Of a stretch of 64,000 nucleotides of DNA, positions 16,224 through 24,566 are shown in pieces. Below the pieces are notes generated by a model. It was not told the DNA's origin and searched no databases. It saw only the letters and a program-made list of their open reading frames with translations. Each line of letters starts with the position of its first letter. The first letter of the stretch is position 1. The DNA is taken from contig NZ_LIPF01000005.1 of the NCBI RefSeq assembly GCF_001905385.1, positions 1 through 64,000 of the forward strand, read 5' to 3'. Position numbers and translations under genes: made by a program. Origin of the DNA: Streptomyces sp. CB02414 (GTDB taxonomy: Bacteria; Actinomycetota; Actinomycetes; Streptomycetales; Streptomycetaceae).

Positions 16224-17345
16224 TCAGCCGGCCGCGCCGTCCTCCTCGGCCAGCACCCGCTGGGCCGCCGCGAACGCCGAGTTCGCCGCCGGGACCCCGC
16301 AGTACACCGCCGTCTGCAGCAGCACCGCGCCGATCTCGTCCGGCGTCAGTCCATTGCGCCGCGCGGCCCGCACGTGCATGGCCAGCTCCTCGTAGTGGCC
16401 GTGCGCGACCAGCGCGGTCAGCGTGATCATGCTGCGCTCGCGGCGCGACAGGGTCGCGTCCGTCCAGATCTCGCCCCAGGCGTAGCGCGAGATGAAGTCC
16501 TGGAAACGGGCCGTGAAGGGGGTCTGCCGTCCCTGCGCCCGGTCCACGTGCGCGTCGCCCAGCACCTCGCGCCGCACCGCCATGCCCCGTAGGGCGCCGC
16601 CGTCGAAGTGGGCCCGCAGCGCGGTCAGCACCGCCTCGGGGCGCTCCGCGGGCGCCAGGTGCGAGGCGTCCGGCAGTTCGGTCAGCGTCGCGCCCGGCAC
16701 CGCGTCGGCGATCTCCCGCAGATGAGCGGGCGGTGTCGCCGGGTCCTCGCGTCCCGCGATCAGCAGCGTCGGCACGCCGATCTCGCCGAGCCGGTCCCGC
16801 AGGTCGAAGGCGGCCAGCGCGTCGCAGCAGGCGGCGTACGCCCCGGGGTCGGCGTCCCGGTGGTCCTGGACCAGCCGCGGCACGGAGAACCCGGGCGTGA
16901 ACCACCGCCCGTCCGCCCCGTCCGCGAGCTTCGCCAGCCCCTCCGCGCGCACCGTCGCGGCCCGCTCCTCCCACGCCTTGGCACCGTTGAAGTGCGCCGA
17001 CGAGCAGACGACGGCGAGCGACGACACCCGCTCCGGGTGGTGCACGGCCAGGTGCAGCCCCACCGCGCCGCCCAGCGACACGCCCGCGTAGGCGAACCGA
17101 TCCACCCCGAGCGAGTCGGCGAGCGCCAGCACCAGTTGGGCGAGGTCGCCGACGGTGGCGCCCGGCTCGATCAGCTCCGCCGCCGAACCGCCGTGTCCGG
17201 GCAGGTCCCAGCGGATCACCCGGTGGCCGATGGACAGTTCCGGCGCCACCTCGTCCCACAGCGCGTACGAGGTGCCCAGCGAGGGCCCCAGCAGCAGCGG
17301 GGGAGCGGAGGCGGGGCCTTCGGTCAGGTGGTTGAGGAGGGTCAA
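16224..17345 (-). CDS. pcaL: PcaL: 3-oxoadipate enol-lactonase / 4-carboxymuconolactone decarboxylase fusion
   Basis: 373 residues in two catalytic domains. The N-terminal alpha/beta hydrolase (1-255) has the nucleophile elbow AGVSLGGAVG and the late catalytic His in DASHLAP; it hydrolyses 3-oxoadipate enol-lactone. The C-terminal domain (about 270-370; RYAWGEIWTDATLSRRERSM, YEELAMHVRAARRNGLTPDE) is 4-carboxymuconolactone decarboxylase. The fusion is known in actinobacteria. The ATG overlaps the pcaB stop (ATGA). It is the last gene of the pcaIJFHGBL operon. Confidence 0.95.
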   Translation of the reverse strand: MTLLNHLTEGPASAPPLLLGPSLGTSYALWDEVAPELSIGHRVIRWDLPGHGGSAAELIEPGATVGDLAQLVLALADSLGVDRFAYAGVSLGGAVGLHLAVHHPERVSSLAVVCSSAHFNGAKAWEERAATVRAEGLAKLADGADGRWFTPGFSVPRLVQDHRDADPGAYAACCDALAAFDLRDRLGEIGVPTLLIAGREDPATPPAHLREIADAVPGATLTELPDASHLAPAERPEAVLTALRAHFDGGALRGMAVRREVLGDAHVDRAQGRQTPFTARFQDFISRYAWGEIWTDATLSRRERSMITLTALVAHGHYEELAMHVRAARRNGLTPDEIGAVLLQTAVYCGVPAANSAFAAAQRVLAEEDGAAG

Positions 17346-18670
17346 CGTCGCTCCAGAGCACGGTCGGTCAGGGCTCCCGCGGAGCCGGTGTAACGGGCGG
17401 GATCGGTCAGGGAACCGAGGTCGACGTCCTTCAACTCCGGTACCTCGGCCAGCAGTTCACCGAGAGTGCGGTCCTCGGCGTACGTCCGCCGGGCCAGCTC
17501 GGTCAGCAGCTCCTTGGCGCGGGCCCGCCCGAGCACCGGTGCCAGTTCGGCGGAGAGCCGCTCGGACACGATAAGCCCGTGCGTCAGGCCGAGGTGCGCG
17601 CGCATGACGTCCGGGCGCACCCGCAGTCCCTCGGTCAGCTCGGCGGCGTCCCGGGCCGCGCCGCCGGTCAGCCGCAGCAGGTCCCGCAGCGGCTCCCACT
17701 CGGCGTGCCAGGCCCCGGCCGGCCGCTCGTCCCCGGCGGCCAGCGAGCCGTACAGCGTGGCCGCGAGCTGCGGCGCCCGCCGGGCCGCCGCCGCGATCAG
17801 CGTGGACCGTACGGGGTTGGCCTTGTGCGGCATCGCCGACGAGCCGCCGCCGCTGCCCTCGGTCACCTCGCCGATCTCGGTGCGGGACAGCGTCAGCACG
17901 TCCTCGGCGAGCTTCCCGAGGGCCCCGGTGGCGAAGGCGAGGCAGCCGGCCAGGTCGGCGACCGGGGTGCGCAGGGTGTGCCAGGGCATCAGCGGTGCGC
18001 GCAGGCCCAGTTCACGTGCGTACGCCTCCGGCAGCACGAGCGGGTCCGCGGCCCCGTACGCCCCGAAGGCCGCCAGGGTGCCCGCCGCGCCGCCGAGCTG
18101 GGCGGGCAACCCGTCGCGCACGGCGGTGATCCGGTCCCGCGCGTCCAGGACCAGCGCGCGCCAGCCGGCCGCCTTCAGCCCGAAGGTCGTCGGCACGGCG
18201 TGCTGGGTGAGCGTCCGGCCCGGCATCGCCGTGTCCCGGTGCTCGGCGGCCAGCCGGGCCAACGCCCTTTCCGTACGGGCCAGATCGGCGAGCAGCAGGT
18301 CAAGGGTGCGGGCGGCGACCAGCATCAGCGCCGAGTCCAGGATGTCCTGGCTGGTCGCACCCCGGTGGACGTACGGCCCGTACTCCTCGCCGACCGCCTT
18401 GGTCAGGCCGGCCACCAGCGGGATCACCGGGTTGCCGCCGGCGCGGGCGCGCTCGGCCAGGGAGCGCGCGTCGAAGCGGGCGGGGTCGGCCGCCTCGGTC
18501 ACCGCGTCCGCCGCCCGGGCCGGGGCCAGCCCCAGCCGGGACTGCGCCCGGGTCAGGGCCGCCTCGGCGTCCAGCAGCGCCCGCAGGACGGCGCCGTCCC
18601 CGGTCGCCCCGTCGGCCGGGGAACCGGCCCACCCGGGTGCGAGCAGGCCCGTGTCGGCAGCTGATGTCAC
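17342..18670 (-). CDS. pcaB: 3-carboxy-cis,cis-muconate cycloisomerase
   Basis: 442 residues of the fumarase/aspartase superfamily with the signature GSSAMPHKANPVRSTL near 265 and the upstream substrate-binding segment HRGATSQDILDSALML near 100. It converts 3-carboxy-cis,cis-muconate to 4-carboxymuconolactone. The GTG at 18670 overlaps the pcaG stop (GTGA), and its own stop overlaps pcaL, so translation is coupled at both ends. Confidence 0.95.
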   Translation of the reverse strand: MTSAADTGLLAPGWAGSPADGATGDGAVLRALLDAEAALTRAQSRLGLAPARAADAVTEAADPARFDARSLAERARAGGNPVIPLVAGLTKAVGEEYGPYVHRGATSQDILDSALMLVAARTLDLLLADLARTERALARLAAEHRDTAMPGRTLTQHAVPTTFGLKAAGWRALVLDARDRITAVRDGLPAQLGGAAGTLAAFGAYGAADPLVLPEAYARELGLRAPLMPWHTLRTPVADLAGCLAFATGALGKLAEDVLTLSRTEIGEVTEGSGGGSSAMPHKANPVRSTLIAAAARRAPQLAATLYGSLAAGDERPAGAWHAEWEPLRDLLRLTGGAARDAAELTEGLRVRPDVMRAHLGLTHGLIVSERLSAELAPVLGRARAKELLTELARRTYAEDRTLGELLAEVPELKDVDLGSLTDPARYTGSAGALTDRALERR

Positions 18671-19272
18671 TGGAACTCCAGGAAGACCGTCTCGCCCTCG
18701 CCCTGAAGGCGGATGTCGAAACGGTACGTCCCGTGGCCCTCGCCCGCGGCGACCAGCGTGTCGCGGCGCCCGGCGTCCACCCGGGACAGCAGCGGGTCCG
18801 CGGCCAGCGCCGCCCGGTCGTCCGGCAGGTAGATCCGCGTGAACAGGTGCACCAGCAGCCCGCGCGCGAACACGCACACGCTGAGGTAGGGCGCGCTGTT
18901 CCCCCGTGCGCCGGGGCGCAGGGTCCGCGCGTACCAGTGGCCGTTCGCGTCGGTCTGGATGCGGCCGAAGCCGGTGAACTCCACGCCGTTGCGGCCGAGG
19001 AAGCCGCCGGAGGCCGGGTCGCGCCGCATCGAGCCGTCGGCGGTCGGCAGCTCGCCGTCCGGGTCCGGTCCCCACACCTCAAGCAGCGCGTCCGGCAGCG
19101 GGTTGCCCTCGCCGTCGTACACGTACCCGTGCACGGTGATCGTGTCGGGGTGGCCGGCGGGCGCGATGTCCTCGCCGCCGCGGAAGGGCAGCGCGTACCC
19201 GTAGAACGGGCCGACCGTGTGCGACGGCGTGGGCAGCACGTTCTCCGGGCTGCTGGTGTCGGTCTTCGTCAT
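18667..19272 (-). CDS. pcaG: protocatechuate 3,4-dioxygenase alpha subunit
   Basis: 201 residues from ATG 19272. An intradiol dioxygenase fold: TPSHTVGPFYGYALPF at the N-terminus, DALLEVWGPDPDGE near 65 and VCVFARGLLVHLFTRIYLPD near 130. The iron ligands of the beta subunit are not conserved, as expected for the alpha chain. It pairs with PcaH, whose gene ends 5 bases upstream. Confidence 0.95.
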   Translation of the reverse strand: MTKTDTSSPENVLPTPSHTVGPFYGYALPFRGGEDIAPAGHPDTITVHGYVYDGEGNPLPDALLEVWGPDPDGELPTADGSMRRDPASGGFLGRNGVEFTGFGRIQTDANGHWYARTLRPGARGNSAPYLSVCVFARGLLVHLFTRIYLPDDRAALAADPLLSRVDAGRRDTLVAAGEGHGTYRFDIRLQGEGETVFLEFQ

Positions 19273-19277
19273 GGCGG

Positions 19278-20051
19278 TCAGCGTCCTTCTTCGATCCAGG
19301 TGGCGTTCGGGCCGTCGAGCACGATGTCCCAGTGGTAGCCGAGCGAGAACTCGGGCACGGACAGGCTGTGGTCGTACGTCGCTATGAGCCGCTGCCGGGC
19401 GGCGTCGTCCGTGACGGACTGCAGGATCGGGTCGTACGGGAACAGCGGGTCGTTCGGGAAGTACATCTGGGTCACGAGCCGCTGGGTGAACGCCGAGCCG
19501 AACACCGAGAAGTGGATGTGGGCGGGGCGCCAGGCGTTGACGTGGTTGCGCCACGGATAGGGACCCGGCTGCACGGTGGTGAAGCGGTAGAAGCCGTCGT
19601 CGTCGGAGAGGGTGCGGCCCACCCCGGTGAAGTTCGGGTCCAGCGGGGCGTCGTGCTGCTCGCGCTGGTGGGCGTAGCGGCCGGCCGAGTTGGCCTGCCA
19701 GATCTCCACGAGCTGGCCGCGCACGGGCTTGCCGTTCCGGTCGAGCAGGCGGCCGGAGACGGTGATCCGCTCGCCGACCGGCTCCCCGGTGTGCTGCCGG
19801 GTCAGGTCGTTGTCGATCTCGGTGATGTCCCGCTCCCCGAAGGCGGGGGAGGACAGCTCGACCAGCTCCGGGTCCTTGGTGACGTCGATGGCGACCGGCG
19901 GCTGCTCGGGGTGGCGCAGCACCGAGGAGCGGTACGGGGCGTAGTCGCGGCGCGGGTGGTGCTCGACGGGCCCGCCGTCGGCGACCCGCTTCTCGTACGC
20001 GGCGTGCTCGGCCGCGATCTCCGCGTCGATGTCGTGCTGGGTGAGAGTCAT
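19278..20051 (-). CDS. pcaH: protocatechuate 3,4-dioxygenase beta subunit
   Basis: 257 residues, carrying the non-haem Fe(III) ligands of the family: Tyr in SAGRYAHQ, Tyr in PGPYPWRNH, and two His in AWRPAHIHFSVFG. It cleaves protocatechuate to 3-carboxy-cis,cis-muconate with O2. The start ATG 20051 was chosen because the longer frame runs back through pcaF. A 23-base gap separates it from pcaF. Confidence 0.96.
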   Translation of the reverse strand: MTLTQHDIDAEIAAEHAAYEKRVADGGPVEHHPRRDYAPYRSSVLRHPEQPPVAIDVTKDPELVELSSPAFGERDITEIDNDLTRQHTGEPVGERITVSGRLLDRNGKPVRGQLVEIWQANSAGRYAHQREQHDAPLDPNFTGVGRTLSDDDGFYRFTTVQPGPYPWRNHVNAWRPAHIHFSVFGSAFTQRLVTQMYFPNDPLFPYDPILQSVTDDAARQRLIATYDHSLSVPEFSLGYHWDIVLDGPNATWIEEGR

Positions 20052-20074
20052 CGTGATTCCCGTGGGTGACGTGG

Positions 20075-21277
20075 CTAGCGGTCGAGGACGAGGGCGAGGC
20101 CCTGGCCGACGCCGATGCACAGGGTGGCGACGCCCGTGCCGCTTCCCTTGCGGGCGAGCTGGTGGGCGACGGTGCCGGCGAGGCGGGCACCGGAGGCGCC
20201 CAGCGGGTGGCCCAGCGCGATGGCACCGCCCTGGGGATTGAGGATCGCGGGGTCGAACTCGGGCCACTCGGCGACGCAGCCCAGCACCTGGGCGGCGAAC
20301 GCCTCGTTGAGTTCGAGGACGTCCAGGTCGGCGAAGGTGCGGCCGGCCTTGGCGAGGGCGCGGTTGACGGCCTCGACGGGCGCGAGGCCGAACCAGTGCG
20401 GGTCGGTCGCCGCGACGCCGGTGGCGGAGATCCGGGCGAGGGGCTCGCGGCCGGTGGCCTTCAGGCCCTCCTCGTCGACCAGGAGCAGCGCCGCGGCGCC
20501 GTCGTTGAGCGGCGAGGCGTTCCCGGCGGTGACGCTCCCGTCGGTCTTGCGGAAGGACGGCTTGAGCTTCGCCATCGCCTCCAGGGACGCGGTGGCGCGT
20601 ACGCATTCGTCGGCGGCGAAGTCGACCGGGTCTCCGTTGCGCTGCGGCACCGGCACCGGCGCGAGCTCCCCGTCGAACAGGCCGTCGGCCTGCGCGCGGG
20701 CCGCCTTGTGGTGGGAGGCGAGGGCGTACTCGTCCTGCTGTTCGCGGGAGATCTTGTGCTTGTCGGCGATGAGTTCGGCCGACTCGCCGAGGGGGATCGT
20801 CCACTGCGGGTCCATCCGCGGGTTGACCATCCGCCAGCCCAGGGTGGTCGAGTACAGCTCGGTGTGCCCGGCGGGGAAGGGCCGGTCCGACTTGGGGAGC
20901 ACGTAGGGGGCGCGGGTCATGGACTCCACGCCGCCCGCCAGCGCGATCGACGCGTCGCCGGCGGCGATGGCGCGGGCGGCCTGGATCACCGCTTCGAGGC
21001 CGGAGGCGCACAGCCGGTTCACGGTCACGCCGGGGACGGTGGTGGGCAGACCGGCCAGGAGGGCGGCCATGCGGGCGACGTTGCGGTTCTCCTCGCCGGC
21101 GCCGTTGGCGTTGCCGAAGTACACGTCGTCGATGCGGGACGCGTCCAGGCCGGGCGTGCGGGCGAGGAGTTCACGGACGGCGTGCGCGGCCAGGTCGTCC
21201 GGGCGCACGCCCGCCAGGGAGCCGTTGTACTTGCCGAAAGGGGTGCGGACCGCGTCGACGACGTAGACGTCCTTCAC
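20075..21277 (-). CDS. pcaF: 3-oxoadipyl-CoA thiolase
   Basis: 400 residues of the thiolase family: nucleophile Cys in VNRLCASGLEAVI (near 90), ELNEAFAAQ, GHPLGASGARL (catalytic His) and ATLCIGVGQG (second Cys). It splits 3-oxoadipyl-CoA to succinyl-CoA and acetyl-CoA. GTG 21277 overlaps the pcaJ stop (GTGA). The length equals that of the PcaF family, and the context decides it over a general acetyl-CoA thiolase. Confidence 0.95.
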   Translation of the reverse strand: MKDVYVVDAVRTPFGKYNGSLAGVRPDDLAAHAVRELLARTPGLDASRIDDVYFGNANGAGEENRNVARMAALLAGLPTTVPGVTVNRLCASGLEAVIQAARAIAAGDASIALAGGVESMTRAPYVLPKSDRPFPAGHTELYSTTLGWRMVNPRMDPQWTIPLGESAELIADKHKISREQQDEYALASHHKAARAQADGLFDGELAPVPVPQRNGDPVDFAADECVRATASLEAMAKLKPSFRKTDGSVTAGNASPLNDGAAALLLVDEEGLKATGREPLARISATGVAATDPHWFGLAPVEAVNRALAKAGRTFADLDVLELNEAFAAQVLGCVAEWPEFDPAILNPQGGAIALGHPLGASGARLAGTVAHQLARKGSGTGVATLCIGVGQGLALVLDR

Positions 21278-21918
21278 TTCAGGTCCTCCGAGACGGTGAG
21301 CTTGGCGTCGGTGCGGGCGGTGATCTCGTCGACGCTCACACCCGGCGCGCACTCGACCAGGACGAGGCCGTCGTCGGTGACGTCCAGGACGCCGAGGTCT
21401 GTGATGATCCGGTTCACGCACGCCTTGCCCGTGAGCGGCAGCGCGCACTCCTTAAGGATCTTGGGCGAGCCGTCCTTCGCGGTGTGGGTCATCACGACGA
21501 TCACGGTGCGGGCGCCGTGGACGAGGTCCATCGCCCCGCCGATCCCGGTGATCATCTTGCCGGGAATGGCCCAGTTGGCCAGGTCACCCGTGGCGGACAC
21601 CTGCATCGCGCCGAGGACCGCTACGTCGATGTGCCCGCCTCGGATCATGCCGAAGGAGAGCGCCGAGTCGAAGAAGGAGGCGCCCGGCAGGACGGTGACG
21701 GTCTCCTTGCCGGCGTTGATCAGGTCCGGGTCCACCTCGTCCTCGGTGGGGTAGCGGCCGGTGCCCAGGATGCCGTTCTCGGACTCCAGGGTCACCTCCA
21801 CGCCCTCGGGGAGGTAGTTCGGGATCAGCGTCGGCAGACCGATGCCGAGGTTGACGTACTGGCCGTCCCGCAGCTCCCGGGCCGCTCGCGCGGCCATCTG
21901 TTCACGCGTCCAGGCCAT
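21274..21918 (-). CDS. pcaJ: 3-oxoadipate CoA-transferase subunit B
   Basis: 214 residues, the beta subunit of a family I CoA-transferase. The catalytic Glu is in ESENGILGTG near 45; GGHIDVAVLGAMQVS and GIGGAMDLVHGA are family blocks. The ATG at 21918 shares one base with the pcaI stop (TGATG). Confidence 0.95.
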   Translation of the reverse strand: MAWTREQMAARAARELRDGQYVNLGIGLPTLIPNYLPEGVEVTLESENGILGTGRYPTEDEVDPDLINAGKETVTVLPGASFFDSALSFGMIRGGHIDVAVLGAMQVSATGDLANWAIPGKMITGIGGAMDLVHGARTVIVVMTHTAKDGSPKILKECALPLTGKACVNRIITDLGVLDVTDDGLVLVECAPGVSVDEITARTDAKLTVSEDLK

Positions 21919-22673
21919 CAGGAACTCACCGTCCGCCGCTCGATCCTCTTGTCCGCCGCCTGCTCGGCCGTCAGCGCGACCACCCGCTGCACGAAGATCC
22001 CCGGCAGGTGCACCGCGTCCGGGTCGATCTCGCCCGGCTCGACCAGCTCCTCCACCTCGGCGACCGTCACCCGGCCCGCCATCGCCGCCAGCGGGTTGAA
22101 GTTCCGGGAGGACTTGTTGAACACCAGGTTCCCGTGCCGGTCGCCCCTGGCCGCACGGACGAGGGCGAAGTCGGTGCGGATGCCGCGCTCCAGCACGTAC
22201 TCCGTGCCGTCGAACTCGCGGACCTCCTTCGGCGGCGACGCCAGCGCGACCCCGCCGGAGCCGTCGTAGCGCCAGGGCAGCCCGCCGTCGGCGACCTGCG
22301 TGCCCACCCCGGCCGGGGTGTAGAAGGCGGGGATCCCGGCCCCGCCGGCCCGCAGCCGCTCGGCCAGCGTGCCCTGCGGGATCATCTCCACCTCCAGCTC
22401 ACCACCGAGGTACTGGCGCGCGAACTCCTTGTTCGCCCCGATGTAGGAACCGGTCACCCGGGCGATCCGCCCCGCCGCCAGCAGCACCGCCAGTCCGGAC
22501 TCCATCGCCCCGCAGTTGTTGGAGACGACCGACAGTCCACCGGTACCGCGCTCGTACAGCGCCTGGATCAGCACGTTGGGCACACCACTGAGGCCGAAGC
22601 CGCCCACGGCGAGCGACGCGCCGTCCGGTATGCCGGCCACCGCCTCGGCGGCCGTGGCCACCACCTTGTCCAT
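21918..22673 (-). CDS. pcaI: 3-oxoadipate CoA-transferase subunit A
   Basis: 251 residues, the alpha subunit: GASLAVGGFGLSGVPNVLI near 18-36 is the CoA-binding glycine block, with SNNCGAMESGLAVLL and ERGIRTDFALVRA further on. It is the first gene of the operon. Its promoter region is shared with the divergent repressor gene pcaV, and a GCACTGA word at 22706-22712, about 33 bases before the ATG, may be part of the operator. Confidence 0.95.
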   Translation of the reverse strand: MDKVVATAAEAVAGIPDGASLAVGGFGLSGVPNVLIQALYERGTGGLSVVSNNCGAMESGLAVLLAAGRIARVTGSYIGANKEFARQYLGGELEVEMIPQGTLAERLRAGGAGIPAFYTPAGVGTQVADGGLPWRYDGSGGVALASPPKEVREFDGTEYVLERGIRTDFALVRAARGDRHGNLVFNKSSRNFNPLAAMAGRVTVAEVEELVEPGEIDPDAVHLPGIFVQRVVALTAEQAADKRIERRTVSS

Positions 22674-22705
22674 CCGAGAAGCCCCATCTCTTCAAATTAA
22701 TCAGG

Positions 22706-22838
22706 GCACTGAGTATTTCAGCGAGGTTCCCCACACGCTGCCACCGGACGACCGAAGCGTCAAGGCCTCGAAAAACAGGAGGTAGATCGCCTGGACTGGC
22801 TACGGACAGTCGGAGTCCGCCCGATGTATCGTCAGTGC
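22706..22838. promoter_or_regulatory. pcaI-pcaV divergent control region with paired GCACTGA words
   Basis: The 192-base intergenic space is the least GC-rich stretch of this locus. GCACTGA at 22706-22712 and its inverse TCAGTGC at 22832-22838 lie 33 and 28 bases before the pcaI and pcaV starts. PcaV is known to repress both directions and to release DNA on binding protocatechuate. These words are my proposed contacts and were not taken from a footprint. Confidence 0.5.
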
Positions 22839-22865
22839 ACCGACGAAATGACCACAGGAGTGCAC

Positions 22866-23330
22866 ATGGCCGCGGTCGACCTGACCACCCATCCCGGGCA
22901 CCTGGCCCGGCGGCTGCAGCAGGCGCACTACCTGCTGTGGAACACGATGGTCTCGGAGGAGATCACCTCGCCGCAGTTCGCGGTCCTCAACGCCCTGGTC
23001 GCCGAGCCGGGACTGGACCAGCGCACGGCGGGGGAGCGGGTCGGCCTGGACCGGTCCACCATCGCCGAGGTGGTCACCCGGCTCGGCCGGCGCGGGCTGC
23101 TGGACAAGGTCCGCGACCCGCAGGACGGCCGCCGCTTCCTGCTGCGCCCGACCGACGAGGGTCGGCGCGTCCACCGCAAGCTGGCGGTACGGACGGCCCG
23201 CATGAACCAGGTCTTCCTCGCCCCGCTCTCCGCCGACGAGCAGACCGTGTTCTTCGACCTCATCCGCCGGGTCGCGGACGCCGCCGAAGGGCTCCGCAAC
23301 CCGGCCGAACCCGCGAACGCGCCGGGCTGA
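22866..23330 (+). CDS. pcaV: PcaV, MarR-family protocatechuate-responsive repressor
   Basis: 154 residues from the ATG at 22866 (AGGAG 8 bases upstream); an upstream in-frame ATG at 22824 is less likely. With this start the residue Arg15 falls in HLARRLQQAHY. Arg15 is the residue I recall being reported as essential for protocatechuate binding in S. coelicolor PcaV, which supports both identity and start. The winged helix spans about 35-100 (DQRTAGERVGLDRSTIAEVV, then DPQDGRRFLLRPTDEG). It is divergent from the operon it controls. Confidence 0.93.
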   Translation: MAAVDLTTHPGHLARRLQQAHYLLWNTMVSEEITSPQFAVLNALVAEPGLDQRTAGERVGLDRSTIAEVVTRLGRRGLLDKVRDPQDGRRFLLRPTDEGRRVHRKLAVRTARMNQVFLAPLSADEQTVFFDLIRRVADAAEGLRNPAEPANAPG

Positions 23331-23343
23331 CCCGGACCGCTGG

Positions 23344-24345
23344 TCAGGACTTGCCGGCAGAGTCCGTCGAGTGCGTCGAGTCGACGAACACCACCCACAC
23401 CTGGCCCTCGGCGAAGTCCAGCGGCGTGCCGTTCCGGGCGGTGAAGGCGGTGCCGTCCGTCGCCGTGCCGCGCTTCCAGGTCGCGTCGTACAGGCGCCCG
23501 TCGCGCAGCACCTCCGCCTCCCCGGATCCGACCGACTCTACGTAGGGCGAGTAGTTGCCCCGGAAGTCCCGGAAGTCGGACTCGCGCACGTCCACGTGCT
23601 GCACGACGACCGTCGCCGGCGCCAGGCGCCCGCCGTCGGCCGTGCGGGCCGGGTCGCCGTCCATGCCGACCAGCCAGCGGTCACGGCTCTCGGACCAGGT
23701 GAAGGTGAAGGCCGCCGACGGGTAGCGCACCGTGCGCGACGACACTTCCCGGCCGCCCTCGGGCGTCTTCTCGCCGTAGCGGAATCCCGTGGTCAGGGCG
23801 TCGGCGCCGGGCGGCCCGGACAGCAGCCGGCCGGGACGCACGTAGAGGTTGTGCGGGGCGGGCCGGTCCGCGTCGCGGACGTAGGCGTCGGAGTCCTCGC
23901 CCGGCGGCTCCGCACGCAGTGGCGCCTTGTCGATGAGCGGCAGCAGCTTGCTCTGCGCGCCGGAGAACGCCAGCGTCGGCCGGTCGAACTGGCGCAGCAG
24001 GTCGAGGTCCGACTCGCGGGCACTGCGCACCGGCCCGACCGACTCCGGCAGCTTGGTCGCGTAGACCGCCATCAGGCGGCTCAGGCCCGCCTCCACCGGC
24101 TCCACGTAGACCACGTCGGCCGCCGCCAGGCCCGTCTGCGGGCGGGCCTGGCGCACGTTGTCCACCTTCACGGCCAGTACCGAGCCGCCCGGACGGCCCG
24201 TCTCGGTACTGGCCGAGCTCTCCGGGCTCGGCGCCCGACCGTCCTCGCGCGCCCCGGGCCCGGTCGTGCAGCCCGCCGCCAGCGAGACCGCCACCGCCGC
24301 CGTCAGCAGCGCACCGCCCCGCCACCTGTGCGTCCCTCGTCGCAT
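23344..24345 (-). CDS. DUF3048 (YerB-like) lipoprotein
   Basis: 333 residues from the ATG at 24345. A lipoprotein signal peptide, RWRGGALLTAAVAVSLAAGC, has lipobox LAAGC. Conserved DUF3048 blocks follow: VKVDNVRQARPQTGLAAADV, LSRLMAVYATKLPESVGPVR, SARESDLDLLRQFDRPTL. The protein should sit on the outer face of the membrane. The function of the family is not established. It is convergent with pcaV, with 13 bases between stops. Confidence 0.85.
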   Translation of the reverse strand: MRRGTHRWRGGALLTAAVAVSLAAGCTTGPGAREDGRAPSPESSASTETGRPGGSVLAVKVDNVRQARPQTGLAAADVVYVEPVEAGLSRLMAVYATKLPESVGPVRSARESDLDLLRQFDRPTLAFSGAQSKLLPLIDKAPLRAEPPGEDSDAYVRDADRPAPHNLYVRPGRLLSGPPGADALTTGFRYGEKTPEGGREVSSRTVRYPSAAFTFTWSESRDRWLVGMDGDPARTADGGRLAPATVVVQHVDVRESDFRDFRGNYSPYVESVGSGEAEVLRDGRLYDATWKRGTATDGTAFTARNGTPLDFAEGQVWVVFVDSTHSTDSAGKS

Positions 24346-24566
24346 TCCGACCACCCGCCACCCGTCCTCTGTCATTGATTGTGCGCTCTTTGAAGCTATT
24401 AAGAGCTTTTAGTGCGATACCTGACCGGAACCGATACGGCACGCGGAGACGGGCACATAATCCGCTGTTCGGACGAAACGGGTCCACGGTTCGGCGGACG
24501 ACCGCCCGGGTACCCGGTCGCGGACGCAAGACCGACGCGCACGGGCGACGGAGGGAGCGCGAGGCG

